From an uncultured Eubacteriales bacterium (lineage in GTDB: Bacteria; Bacillota; Clostridia; Christensenellales; Aristaeellaceae), in NCBI GenBank assembly GCA_902793605.1, contig CADBEB010000003.1, positions 62,001 to 126,000 on the forward strand: a stretch of DNA of 64,000 nt. The letters are read 5' to 3'. The position numbers and the translations under genes are program-made. The notes below the pieces were generated by a model. The model saw nothing but the letters and a program-made list of their open reading frames with translations. It was not told where the DNA came from and ran no database searches. Position 1 is the stretch's first letter; every line of letters begins with the position of its first letter. Below, piece by piece: positions 43,923 to 52,545 of the stretch.

Positions 43923-45449
43923 TTATTCAGCAACAAGCGCGACAGTACCGGTCGCTTCGTCGAAGGTAACGAAATAGGTGCCCGCTTCTTCAACCTTGAA
44001 GTTGTCGGCCGGGAAAGCATTGTCCCAGCTCAGGCCCTGGCGGACCTTGAACTCGACACCGGCTTCCATCGGCCACGCCTTTTCGGACTTCCAGATGCCG
44101 TCCTCGCCCTTCACCATGGGGATGTCATCGGTCCAGTTGGAGCGGGTCTCGTTGCTGTAGTCGGTGAAGAAGAATCCGTCGTCCAGGTTGCAGGTGCCGA
44201 TGATGGTCCAGCCGTTCTTGACATCGTCCGACAGGGTGAACAGGGAGGCGAGCTTCTCCTGATAGTTGTCCAGGGCGGCCTGCAGGCCGGCCTCATCCGT
44301 GGCAGCCTTCACGTCCTCGGTGATGACCTTCGCGATATCCCACCAGGAGCCGTGAACCTGGCTCAGAACGGTGGCGTAGGGATCCTGGGCGGCAAGCGCG
44401 ACCAGAGCGGGGTTGGACTGCACAGCTTCGGAAGCCTGGTCAGCCAGGTTGGAGGGGCCCCAGGACAGCGCTTCGAAACGCTCCATCTGGCACTTATCGC
44501 CGGTCAAGTACTGGGCCAGCTTATGGATCGCGGCGCCCTTTACGGCATCCACCTGCGGCTTCACGCCCATCATCTTGTAGCCGTTGTAAGAACCCAGGTG
44601 GTATTCGGTGCCGTCCACTTCGAAGGAGGGCAGGTCTTTCGCGCCGAGATTGTCGCCCAGGATTCCCTTGGCGGCCTCGTAATCCCAGACACCGCTGACG
44701 ACGACAGCGGCACCGGAATTGAACTCATTGACGGAGGCGGAGCTCAGGAAGAAGGGGGAATCCACCAGTTTCTTCAGGCCCTTGGCAGCGATCAGGCCTT
44801 TGTCGCTGTCAAAGGTATCGTCCACGGAGATGAAGGTGCCGTCGTCGGCGGTCTGCCAGACGGAGTGGCAGCCGGTGCCGAAGAAGAAGGAAGCCAGGTA
44901 CCAGGCAGAGCCCTGGAGATCGAAGGCGAAGAACTTCTGGTTGGCTTCGCAGTCGGCGATCAGTTTCTCAAGGGAGTTGGCATCCTCTTCCGGGATGATG
45001 CTCTTGTCATAGAACATGAAGTAGCCGTTGTCGGCGGTCATCGGATAGGCGTACATGGTATCGCCGGAGGTCACAGCGGCGATGCTGCCGCCCACGTTGT
45101 TCGCGGTGACAAATTCGACAGCCTTGGCACCCAGCTTGGCCAGGGCACCGGCCTGCACCAGGCGGGCAAACTGGTCGGAAGCGAAGCTGAAGATGTCAGC
45201 GCCGGCTTCGACGTCGGTGATCATCTGGGTGGCGGCTTCGGATTCGGATACGGGCTCAACGGTCGCGTTGAACTTGATGCCGTCTGTGTTGGTCGCATTG
45301 AAGTCTTCGACCTGCTTCTTCGTCAGGTCGACAGCATTCTCTGCAGCCCAGATGGTGATGTCATACTCACCGGCCAGCTCAGCTGTGGCGGTCAGGCATA
45401 CGGACAGGACCATGATGGCTGCCATTACGATAGCGAGAAACTTTTTCAT
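43923..45449 (-). CDS. Maltodextrin-binding protein with a SusE/F-like C-terminal module
   Basis: 508 residues from ATG 45449, which opens a Sec signal (MKKFLAIVMAAIMVLSVCLTATA). The MalE core (about 24-405) shows ITIWAAENAVDLTKKQVEDFN, YAYPMTADNGYFMFYDKS and MERFEALSWGPSN. The last 95 residues or so are not part of MalE: GWTIIGTCNLDDGFFFTD, EFKVRQGLSWDNAFPADNF and GTYFVTFDEATGTVALV fit the beta-sandwich starch-binding modules of SusE/SusF. The fusion would give a second starch-contact site at the cell surface. First gene of the operon malE-malF-malG-msmX. Confidence 0.88.
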   Translation of the reverse strand: MKKFLAIVMAAIMVLSVCLTATAELAGEYDITIWAAENAVDLTKKQVEDFNATNTDGIKFNATVEPVSESEAATQMITDVEAGADIFSFASDQFARLVQAGALAKLGAKAVEFVTANNVGGSIAAVTSGDTMYAYPMTADNGYFMFYDKSIIPEEDANSLEKLIADCEANQKFFAFDLQGSAWYLASFFFGTGCHSVWQTADDGTFISVDDTFDSDKGLIAAKGLKKLVDSPFFLSSASVNEFNSGAAVVVSGVWDYEAAKGILGDNLGAKDLPSFEVDGTEYHLGSYNGYKMMGVKPQVDAVKGAAIHKLAQYLTGDKCQMERFEALSWGPSNLADQASEAVQSNPALVALAAQDPYATVLSQVHGSWWDIAKVITEDVKAATDEAGLQAALDNYQEKLASLFTLSDDVKNGWTIIGTCNLDDGFFFTDYSNETRSNWTDDIPMVKGEDGIWKSEKAWPMEAGVEFKVRQGLSWDNAFPADNFKVEEAGTYFVTFDEATGTVALVAE

Positions 45450-45540
45450 GGGGATCTTCCTTTCATATTGTTTTTTCAAGCGAAAGAAAACAGCTATCCT
45501 CCAAAATTTATCTGTTCTCTCCCGTTCAATTTCAAAAAGG

Positions 45541-45569
45541 ATTGTAATCCAACGTTTCCCGTTTGTCAA
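45541..45569 (-). promoter_or_regulatory. malE promoter with LacI/MalR-type operator
   Basis: Minus-strand TTGACA (45569-45564) and TACAAT (45546-45541), spacer 17 bp. The spacer contains GGGAAACGTTGGA with the central AACGTT typical of LacI-family (MalR/CcpA-like) sites. A second similar half, GAAAACGATACC, lies about 50 bases upstream. No LacI-family regulator is in the window. Confidence 0.7.
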
Positions 45570-45642
45570 TAGAAATAACGGCTATAACCCTTTATTTTCC
45601 TCAATTGGTATCGTTTTCAATATCTTGTGGCCGGGAGGCTCT

Positions 45643-47607
45643 TCACGGCAAGGTGTTGAGCAGCGCGTCGTCGATCTTTCCCCAGGCGCCGTTGCCTTCC
45701 CCGGAGCATTTTACATAGATGCCGACGGTCACCTCGCTGCCGGCGGGGGGATCGATTTCCGGGACGACGCCGACGTTCCAGTTGTTATAGCCAGTTATCG
45801 GGATCTGCTCTGAACGGGCAACAGTCTCTCCGTTGATCTTTACATAAGCATAGATATCCGTTTCACCGCAGTCGCCGCCCATGACGGAGACGGAGAAACG
45901 ATACCGGCCTTCGGGCAGGTCCGGCACGGGCTGCTCCAGCGTGAATTCCACGCTGTCCTTTGCAGCACTCCAGAAGTGGGCATGCTTCGATCCCGTCAGG
46001 GAATCCGTCTTCTTTTCTTCCACATATAACTCATCCGCCTTGCTCAGGTCAGTGAAGACCCAGGCGCTTCCGCCTTCCTCGAAGCTGTAATCTTGCAGGT
46101 AGTTGAACTCGACCATCGATACCCGGCAGCGGGCCTCCCGGCCGTCGGCGAGACCGGTGATTTCATATTGCTTTGGTCCGGAAGAATGCATGATCCGGTC
46201 CTGCTCTTCCGTCAGGTTCCAGGCAACGGGAACCGGCTGGCGGGAATTGTCCGTCAGGATGGCATCCACGGTCTCCGGCAGTTCCAGCGGCACGTTCAGG
46301 TCGCAGAGGACCTCTGCCTCCTCCAGCGCGTCCGGGACCGGTTCGATCTCGTTGCCTTCGCGCATGAGGCGGAAGACCTTCAGGGATTCCAGAGGCCGGC
46401 CCTGCGCGTCGAAGAATGCCTGGTTGTCCACGGCGCTGCCGCCGTAGTATTTTCCTGCGTCCTTCGGATCATAGACGGCGGCATGGCTTGAAGCCCAGCC
46501 GGAACCGAATTCTTCCCACAGCACCTGGTTTTTTTCCCGGCTCTCCGTGCCGACCGTGATCCAGGCACCTTCCCAGTAAACGACTCCGATGCCGGAGGGC
46601 GTCCGGTTGACCACGGTGTCCGTGATGTTCCGGATGGAATTGGCCTGTCCCTGTACGGTGAAGGGATAATCCCGGACGATCCCGCTGCCGCTGCCGATGG
46701 TGTTGCCGGAGAAATCCGTGTCCTCTTCCGTCCAGGCATAGGAGGTTTCCATGACCATGACTTTTTTGCCGTAGGTCTCCGCAATTTCTGTCAGGATCCG
46801 GGAGAGGTTGCCAAGCGTTCCGTGCCAGTACGGATAATACGAAGTGGCGAAGACATCGTAATGGATGAGGCCGTTTTTTTCGTAGTAATCCATTTTTTTC
46901 GCATAGGTCCGGTAACTGTCCGCGTTCTCCGGGTTGGCGAAGTGCAGGGCGATCAGAGCGTCCGGAAAGACTTCCCGCGTTGCCCGGGCACCGGCATCCA
47001 TCAGAAAGGCGATGTTCATCCAGGTCTTCTCGCCGCAGAGCGCGCCGTTGGTCTCATTGCCGGTCTGCACCATGCAGACATCGACGCCGGCTTCATTCAG
47101 CTGTGTGAGGCAGTCTTTTGTATATCGATAGACGGCTTCGGTTTTTTCCTCGATCTCCATGTCCTTCCAGGAACGGGGAGCCATCTGTTTGCCGGGGTCC
47201 GCCCAGAAATCGGAATAATGGAAATCCACGATCAGCCTCTGGCCGGCGGCTGCCGCGCGTTTTCCGATTTCCACGGCAACCGCAGTGTCACAGTTTCCGC
47301 CGCCGAAGCCGCGCCCCTGATCGTCATACGGATCCACCCAGACCCGTACACGGATCGTATTGATGCCGCACGCGGCAAGGAGTGTGAACAGATCGGTTTC
47401 TTTGCCGTGGAAATCATAGTATTTCACGCCGCTGGCTTCCTCTGCCAGCACGCTGGAAACGTCCATACCGAAGATGAAATCTTCCGGAAGGTTCTCCACT
47501 TTTTTCACATACAGGGTTGAAGCGGCTTCCTCCGCACCTGCTGCAAAGGGCAGCAGGCTCAGGAACAGGAGGAACGCAAGCGTGAGGATCAGGATCCGTC
47601 CGTTCAT
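45643..47607 (-). CDS. Secreted GH53 arabinogalactan endo-beta-1,4-galactanase
   Basis: 654 residues from ATG 47607, which begins a signal peptide (ending LLPFAAGAEE). The GH53 barrel (about 45-415) hydrolyses beta-1,4-galactan side chains of pectin. Visible: FIFGMDVSSVLAEEASG, VRVWVDPYD, VDFHYSDFWADPGKQ, the acid/base Glu in VQTGNETNGAL (near 185), and the nucleophile in VMVMETSYAW (near 286). A C-terminal part (about 425-654) holds a small Ig-like domain and a beta-sandwich (NYLQDYSFEEGGSAWVF, NGETVARSEQIP), probably a carbohydrate-binding module. It follows a membrane-protein gene by 19 bases. Confidence 0.94.
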   Translation of the reverse strand: MNGRILILTLAFLLFLSLLPFAAGAEEAASTLYVKKVENLPEDFIFGMDVSSVLAEEASGVKYYDFHGKETDLFTLLAACGINTIRVRVWVDPYDDQGRGFGGGNCDTAVAVEIGKRAAAAGQRLIVDFHYSDFWADPGKQMAPRSWKDMEIEEKTEAVYRYTKDCLTQLNEAGVDVCMVQTGNETNGALCGEKTWMNIAFLMDAGARATREVFPDALIALHFANPENADSYRTYAKKMDYYEKNGLIHYDVFATSYYPYWHGTLGNLSRILTEIAETYGKKVMVMETSYAWTEEDTDFSGNTIGSGSGIVRDYPFTVQGQANSIRNITDTVVNRTPSGIGVVYWEGAWITVGTESREKNQVLWEEFGSGWASSHAAVYDPKDAGKYYGGSAVDNQAFFDAQGRPLESLKVFRLMREGNEIEPVPDALEEAEVLCDLNVPLELPETVDAILTDNSRQPVPVAWNLTEEQDRIMHSSGPKQYEITGLADGREARCRVSMVEFNYLQDYSFEEGGSAWVFTDLSKADELYVEEKKTDSLTGSKHAHFWSAAKDSVEFTLEQPVPDLPEGRYRFSVSVMGGDCGETDIYAYVKINGETVARSEQIPITGYNNWNVGVVPEIDPPAGSEVTVGIYVKCSGEGNGAWGKIDDALLNTLP

Positions 47608-47626
47608 CGGGAGGCCTCCTTCGGTG

Positions 47627-48697
47627 TCAGTCGGTGAGAGTAAGCAGCACCCTGGCGATGCCGGTCGCCGCATGATCCGCGAGATGCAGGGAGTTCCGCC
47701 CGAAGAAAAGGAAATACGGCTCGCTTTTTCCGGAGAGCGGGTTGTAAAGAATCCAGGACCCGGCAGCGTGCAGGCCTGTCGCCGGGTCAAAGACCGGGAT
47801 GCCGTCCGGAATCCGGTCGGAAGCGAGGGAGGCCATCTCCTCCGGGAGCGGCGCGAACCAGTCCCGGTATTCCTCTGTGTGAGAGGCAGGGACAATATAC
47901 AGGTCCGCCTGCTTCAGGGCGTCGCTGCCGAAGAGGGCATAGGTGAATGGATGGACCTTGACCATCCGGACCGGTTCGGAAACGGACTCCTCCAGGCGGG
48001 CGGCCAGACGGGCAGCGTCCCGCAGCTCCGCGTCCACGTAGACCGTGATCTTGTGAGTGGCGTCGGTGTCCGTGATCCGGGTGAAAACAAAGCCGGTGAA
48101 GATCGGGACCATCATCCCCCAGAGAAGGAAGAGCGGCAGGAGGCGGAAGAGGATCCGCGCAGGAGACCGGACGGGTCTGCGGGCGTTTTCCTCCGCGGGA
48201 ACCGGCGCCGGCGGGGGCACAAGAACCTCCACGCCGGTGATGAACTTGCGGACGGTCTGCACCCGGACAAGGGAACCGTTCTCCGGAGCGCGAGGGATCC
48301 AGTCCTCATCCAGGTTCAGGGCGTAGGTTTCTTCCTCCGTTTCCAGGCGCACGCGGCGGGCCCGGACGCTTTTCGGGATCTGAAAGGATTCGGCGGTCAG
48401 GAAAAAGCGGCCTTCCCGCGTCTCCGGTGCCTGGGAGGCAAGCCCTTCCAGGTGGGTCAGCTTCAGGCGGGCAGGGGAGAGCAGGCAGACCCAGACCGTG
48501 ATGCATGCACAGCCCAGCAGGATCATGCTGATCATCGCGATCCGCAGCGTGCCGGCGGCATTGTCCGTCCGGGTGATCAGGCACAGCGTGACAAACAGGA
48601 GAAGGGCCAGCAGGCACAGCCCGAGAAAGAGTACAGTCCGGCGGCGGACGCGCGTCCGTTGTGCGGCAAGGTCTTTTCCGGTGCAGAATGTATTCAT
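47627..48697 (-). CDS. Membrane protein of unknown function
   Basis: 356 residues from ATG 48697 (GAGGA 8 bases upstream). I do not recognise the family. Two membrane helices lie at about 20-43 and 50-72 and a third near 185-210 (FRLLPLFLLWGMMVPIFTGFVF). Between them is a cytoplasmic part with EEETYALNLDEDWIPR, and after the third an extracellular domain of about 140 residues (ITVYVDAELRDAARLAARLEE, FDPATGLHAAGSWILYNPLSG). It is cotranscribed with the galactanase, 19 bases upstream of it. A role in sensing or wall display of the enzyme would be a guess. Confidence 0.7.
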   Translation of the reverse strand: MNTFCTGKDLAAQRTRVRRRTVLFLGLCLLALLLFVTLCLITRTDNAAGTLRIAMISMILLGCACITVWVCLLSPARLKLTHLEGLASQAPETREGRFFLTAESFQIPKSVRARRVRLETEEETYALNLDEDWIPRAPENGSLVRVQTVRKFITGVEVLVPPPAPVPAEENARRPVRSPARILFRLLPLFLLWGMMVPIFTGFVFTRITDTDATHKITVYVDAELRDAARLAARLEESVSEPVRMVKVHPFTYALFGSDALKQADLYIVPASHTEEYRDWFAPLPEEMASLASDRIPDGIPVFDPATGLHAAGSWILYNPLSGKSEPYFLFFGRNSLHLADHAATGIARVLLTLTD

Positions 48698-48726
48698 CGC
48701 ATCTGTCCTCTGCGGCTTTTTCCAGA

Positions 48727-48768
48727 AATATAGCATGTTTTGCTTTCACTGACAAGAACTGCTATAAT
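48727..48768. promoter_or_regulatory. Interleaved divergent promoters (membrane protein/galactanase and HIT gene)
   Basis: Leftward: TTGTCA (48755-48750) and TATATT (48732-48727), spacer 17. Rightward: TTGCTT (48740-48745) and TATAAT (48763-48768), spacer 17. Each -35 lies inside the other promoter's spacer, so only one polymerase can bind at a time. Confidence 0.7.
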
Positions 48769-48828
48769 GAATCAAACAAACGAGCACAAACAAGAGAATA
48801 AGGTATGAAACGAAAGGAGAAAACGGTA

Positions 48829-49254
48829 ATGACGGAAGAGATGAAAAACTGCTCCTACTGCTCAGAGGGCGAACTGCTGGACGCGTTCGGGATCAAGATC
48901 GGCGAACTGCCGATGTCGAAGGTGATCCTGTTCCGGGAGCAGAGCCACCGCGGGCGGGTGATCGTCGCCTGTAAAAAGCATGTGGACGACATCACCATGC
49001 TGACGGAGGAGGAAAGAAAACAGTACATGGATGACGTCAGCCATGTGGCAGCAATCCTCCACGAGCTGTTCCATCCGGACAAGATCAACTTCGGCGCATA
49101 CGGAGATACGATGCACCACCTGCACTTCCATCTGGTCCCGAAATACAAGGACGGTTTTGAATGGGGAGGCGTTTTCGCCATGAATCCAAAAGCGGTCCTG
49201 CTCACTCCGGAAGAGTATGACGAACTGATCCGGATGATCCGGGACAAGCTGTAA
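48829..49254 (+). CDS. HIT-family protein (histidine triad hydrolase), copy 2
   Basis: 141 residues; ATG 48829 has AAAGGAG 9 bases upstream. Triad HHLHFHLVPKY near 97-107 and the CSYC pair at 8-11 as in copy 1 at 35271. About 20 of 141 residues differ from that copy, mostly conservative and concentrated in the last third, which indicates a duplication rather than assembly redundancy. Probable cytoplasmic nucleoside phosphoramidase. A strong own promoter is interleaved with that of the galactanase operon. Confidence 0.93.
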   Translation: MTEEMKNCSYCSEGELLDAFGIKIGELPMSKVILFREQSHRGRVIVACKKHVDDITMLTEEERKQYMDDVSHVAAILHELFHPDKINFGAYGDTMHHLHFHLVPKYKDGFEWGGVFAMNPKAVLLTPEEYDELIRMIRDKL

Positions 49255-49521
49255 TGACTGCTGAAATGAAATTCACTGAAACGGATTTCAGTCAACAGGA
49301 GCCGGATCCCCTGACTTTCGACACACATCTTTAAAGCATCCGGGAATAAGCTTACAAGACAAATGAAATCCACACGGAGATACAGGCGGACGGCTGCCCT
49401 CCCGGCTTAGCTGTTCCTGTGCAGCTTCGTCCTGCCCGCCTGCACGGTTTAAGGTGGACTGCGTCCGGGTGTACCAGAGCCCGGAGATCCTCACATTGAC
49501 CGGACAATGACCGGGTTTTCC
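49255..49521. other. Gene-free stretch
   Basis: I see no coding sequence with a ribosome-binding site and no clear terminator. A short direct repeat TGACCGG occurs at 49498 and 49509, just before the next promoter. Confidence 0.5.
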
Positions 49522-49550
49522 TTGACGGAACGGGAATAAGCCGCTATACT
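49522..49550 (+). promoter_or_regulatory. Promoter of the leader peptide-MFS unit
   Basis: TTGACG (49522-49527), 17-bp spacer, TATACT (49545-49550). Transcription would start near 49557, leaving a leader of about 180 bases before the MFS start. Confidence 0.75.
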
Positions 49551-49573
49551 GACGATAAAGGAGGATTCGACTG

Positions 49574-49630
49574 ATGCTGTGGAAGATGTCCAACGTGTTG
49601 CTCTTTAAGGGCGTTATTGCTGCCCCGTAA
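49574..49630 (+). CDS. Putative 18-residue regulatory leader peptide
   Basis: ATG 49574 follows a near-perfect AAAGGAGG at a 9-base spacing, better than most genes here, and encodes MLWKMSNVLLFKGVIAAP before TAA. It is the first open frame after the promoter and precedes a hairpin-T run directly in front of the MFS gene. Such translated leaders control ribosome-drug resistance genes (erm, tet(M), mef and vmlR classes) by attenuation. Function here is inferred from layout; the ending IAAP would place Pro at the last codon. Confidence 0.55.
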   Translation: MLWKMSNVLLFKGVIAAP

Positions 49631-49697
49631 GGGGGAAGTATGCCTTTTTTGGCCGTTGCGCGTCCGCTCAGCCGGATCCGGTTCACGGGTATATATT

Positions 49698-49737
49698 CTC
49701 CTTAACAAGCCAAAGAAAATGTTAAGGAGTCTTTTTT
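49698..49737 (+). promoter_or_regulatory. Attenuator hairpin masking the MFS ribosome-binding site
   Basis: CTCCTTAAC (49698-49706) pairs perfectly with GTTAAGGAG (49721-49729), followed by TCTTTTTT up to the ATG at 49738. The 3' arm contains the AAGGAG of the MFS gene, so the same hairpin can stop transcription and hide the translation start. CTCCTT could instead pair with the AAGGAG of the leader peptide. Confidence 0.65.
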
Positions 49738-50835
49738 ATGTTCAATATCAAACATCAGATCAGAAAACTATACGCTTCATCCATTCTCTCCAACCTGTCT
49801 CTGACAGGCGCCTGGGTGGCAATCCTCGCTGCCCGGGGCTTTTCCCTGCCGGAGATCGGCCTGGCGGAAACCGCCTACCATGTAGCGAGCCTCCTCACGG
49901 AGATTCCCTCCGGCACGCTGGCCGATGTGTTCGGCCGCAAACGGATGCTGCTCATCAGCACCCTGGTCCATATCCTGGCCAGTGCCGTCATGATCCTGTC
50001 CAACGACCTCTTCATGGTCTGCCTGTCCATTGCCCTCTATGCCGTGTGTGACAGCTTTGCTTCCGGCTCCGGGGACGCGCTGGCCTATGACTCCCTGAAG
50101 TCCGCCGGCCGGGAAGCTACGTTTGACCGCTATGAATCCAACCAACTGATCATCTACCGGCTTTTCGGCGGGATCTCCATCCTGTGCGCCGGCTTTGCCC
50201 TGATCATCGGCTACCGGATCGCTTACGCCACAGGCATCGTGACGAGCCTGGTCCAGATCGGGATCCTCTCTTCCCTCAAGGAGATCCGCACAGACAGCGC
50301 CGAATCCCGGCCTGCTGTATTCTCTCCCCTGAAGGCCCTGCTTGGATGCTTCCGGGACAGCCTGCGCTTCCTGAAGCAGGAGACCAAAGCCTTCCTGCTG
50401 ATGATGACGAACTCCCTGGTCGGCGCGGCGGATATCCTGCTGCTGTTTTTCCTGCAGGCGAAGCTCCCGTCTGCGGGTATTCCGGACGAGTGGCTCGGGC
50501 CGGCTCTCTTCCTGATGCAGGTGGGCGGCATTATCGGCGCCAAAGCAATCCTGAAGCTCAAAAAACAGAGCTACCGGACTATCTTCATGATCACTGCCGG
50601 TCTGGTGCTGGCCGGGATTGTGCTGGAGCATACCGGCGTCAGCCTCCTGATGACTGCCGGCGGGTTTATTGCTGCCCTGGCGGACGATGCCCTGCAGGTG
50701 CGCACCAATACCAGGTTGCAGAACATGTTCCCTTCCGAGCAGCGGGCTACCCTCATCTCCATCGAGTGCTTTACCTTCTCGATCATCATGATGGTCCTTT
50801 CCCCGCTGGCCGGATTCTTCTTCCAGGTCTGGTAA
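49738..50835 (+). CDS. MFS exporter under leader-peptide control
   Basis: 365 residues, about 10-12 predicted helices, somewhat short for an MFS protein (usually about 400). Motif A is present as GTLADVFGRKRMLLIS after ETAYHVASLLTEIPS, the pattern of Clostridial multidrug or Tet(40)-like exporters; this similarity is from memory and not measured. It ends LSPLAGFFFQVW. Its ribosome-binding site lies in the attenuator. Likely exports a toxic compound, perhaps an antibiotic acting on ribosomes; the substrate cannot be read from the sequence. Confidence 0.82.
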   Translation: MFNIKHQIRKLYASSILSNLSLTGAWVAILAARGFSLPEIGLAETAYHVASLLTEIPSGTLADVFGRKRMLLISTLVHILASAVMILSNDLFMVCLSIALYAVCDSFASGSGDALAYDSLKSAGREATFDRYESNQLIIYRLFGGISILCAGFALIIGYRIAYATGIVTSLVQIGILSSLKEIRTDSAESRPAVFSPLKALLGCFRDSLRFLKQETKAFLLMMTNSLVGAADILLLFFLQAKLPSAGIPDEWLGPALFLMQVGGIIGAKAILKLKKQSYRTIFMITAGLVLAGIVLEHTGVSLLMTAGGFIAALADDALQVRTNTRLQNMFPSEQRATLISIECFTFSIIMMVLSPLAGFFFQVW

Positions 50836-50846
50836 CCGGATTCTGC

Positions 50847-50875
50847 TTGTCAGACGGTATGAAATCTGCGATAAT
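50847..50875 (+). promoter_or_regulatory. Promoter of the GH13 amylase gene
   Basis: TTGTCA (50847-50852), 17-bp spacer, GATAAT (50870-50875), about 45 bases before the amylase start. Confidence 0.65.
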
Positions 50876-50920
50876 AAACGCCAGGAAAGAAAAAGACCGG
50901 AAACGGAAAGGAACAGGAGA

Positions 50921-52513
50921 ATGAAAGAGCTGCTGTGTCTGCTGGCGGTGGTGGTGCTGACGCTGATCCTTGTGCCGGCGTACGCGGAAGAGCAGGGAAC
51001 AGGAATCCACGACGGATTGGATACGCAGTACAACAACCGTGTGTTCTATGAGATTTTTGTGGGCTCCTTTTCCGACTCTGACGGAGACGGGACCGGGGAT
51101 TTGCGCGGGATCATCAACCGGATGGATTACCTGAACGACGGGGATCCGGCCTCCGGGAAGAGCCTCGGAATTGAGGGAATCTGGCTGACCCCCGTTTTTG
51201 AGTCTCCTTCCTATCATAAATACGACGTGACGGATTATTACCGGATCGATCCGATCTTCGGCACCATGGAAGACCTGCAGGAGCTGATCCGCCTGTGCCA
51301 TGAGCGAGGCGTGAAGCTGATCCTGGACCTGCCGCTGAATCATACGGGTGACCGGAACGCCTGGTACGCGGAATTCCTCAGCGCCCATGCAAAGCAGGAT
51401 CCGGATAACGAATACTATAACTTCTATAAATGGCTGGAGGAGGGCGAGACACCGCCAGGCGGCAGGAGGTTCCGCCTCCTGCCGGAAGCGGGAGTCCAGG
51501 TTGAGTGCAATTTCTCCGACCAGATGCCGGAGCTGAACTTTGACAACGAAAAGGTTCGGAAGGCAGTGCTGGACATCGCAAAGCACTACCTGGAGCTCGG
51601 AGTGGACGGGTTCCGCTTTGACGCGGTCAAGTACCTGTATCTCGGGGAGAACGACAAGAACATTGCCTTCTGGGAGTGGTACCTGCAGGAGCTGAAGAAG
51701 ATTACCCCGGAGATCTATACCGTGGCGGAGGTCTGGGACGGGGAGAGCGTGACCAACCGCTATGCCAAAGCGGTTAACTGTTTCCATTTTTCCACCAGCC
51801 AGGCCGAAGGCCTGTACGCGGAGACGGCCAGAAGCGGAGACGTGAACAAGCTGACGCGTGAGACTGCCCGCTATCTGGGGGAACTCCGGCAGGTTAACCC
51901 GGAAGCGATGAACATCCCCTTTATCTCCAACCACGACATGGACCGGGCAGCCGGATATCTCCCTATGGCCAACGGCCGGATGGCGATGGCGGCCAACCTG
52001 TACATCCTGACGCCGGGCTCCCCCTTCCTGTATTACGGGGAGGAGATCGGCCTGCGGGGCTCCCGGGGCGGGGCGAATACGGACGCGAACCGGCGGCTGA
52101 AGATGCTCTGGGGCGACGGGGATACCGTCCGGGATCCGGAGGGCAGTGACTATACGAAGCAGACCACCTACTCCGTGAAGGATCTCGAAAAGATCCCCGG
52201 CAGCCTGCTGAATCACTACCGGAAGGTGATCGCGGTCCGCAGAGCCAATCCGGAGATCGCCCGGGGTGAGTACCAGGCGCTTTCGTTTGCGGATACGAAA
52301 CTGGGCGGCTTCCTCTGCACCTGGAACGGAAAGACCGTCTGCGTGTTCCATAACACGACGGAGAAAGGACTGACCGTGGACCTGAAGGAAGCCACGGAGC
52401 AATCCTTTACGGAGATTGCCGCTGTGCTGGAAGCTATTCCGGGTGAGGGCGGCGCGTCCCTGGAAGGGACTGTGCTCACACTCGGCCCCCAGACCAGCGC
52501 CGTGCTACGGTAA
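50921..52513 (+). CDS. Secreted GH13 alpha-amylase-family glycosidase
   Basis: 530 residues with a signal peptide (ending LVPAYAEEQG). The barrel shows all four conserved regions: LDLPLNHTG, GFRFDAVKYL with the nucleophile Asp near 231, VAEVWDGE with the acid/base Glu near 270, and FISNHDMDR with the stabilising Asp near 337. A calcium-like DSDGDGTGDLRG motif is near the N-terminus. A C-terminal beta domain starts at about 445. It should cleave alpha-glucans outside the cell, producing maltodextrins for the MalE system 6 kb away. Confidence 0.93.
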   Translation: MKELLCLLAVVVLTLILVPAYAEEQGTGIHDGLDTQYNNRVFYEIFVGSFSDSDGDGTGDLRGIINRMDYLNDGDPASGKSLGIEGIWLTPVFESPSYHKYDVTDYYRIDPIFGTMEDLQELIRLCHERGVKLILDLPLNHTGDRNAWYAEFLSAHAKQDPDNEYYNFYKWLEEGETPPGGRRFRLLPEAGVQVECNFSDQMPELNFDNEKVRKAVLDIAKHYLELGVDGFRFDAVKYLYLGENDKNIAFWEWYLQELKKITPEIYTVAEVWDGESVTNRYAKAVNCFHFSTSQAEGLYAETARSGDVNKLTRETARYLGELRQVNPEAMNIPFISNHDMDRAAGYLPMANGRMAMAANLYILTPGSPFLYYGEEIGLRGSRGGANTDANRRLKMLWGDGDTVRDPEGSDYTKQTTYSVKDLEKIPGSLLNHYRKVIAVRRANPEIARGEYQALSFADTKLGGFLCTWNGKTVCVFHNTTEKGLTVDLKEATEQSFTEIAAVLEAIPGEGGASLEGTVLTLGPQTSAVLR

Positions 52514-52545
52514 AAGACTTCAATTTATACAAGGAGGAAACAACC

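Noticed and set aside
49288..49686. A minus-strand open frame of 132 codons before the MFS gene
   Set aside because: It overlaps the promoter and leader peptide on the other strand, lacks a ribosome-binding site and resembles no family.
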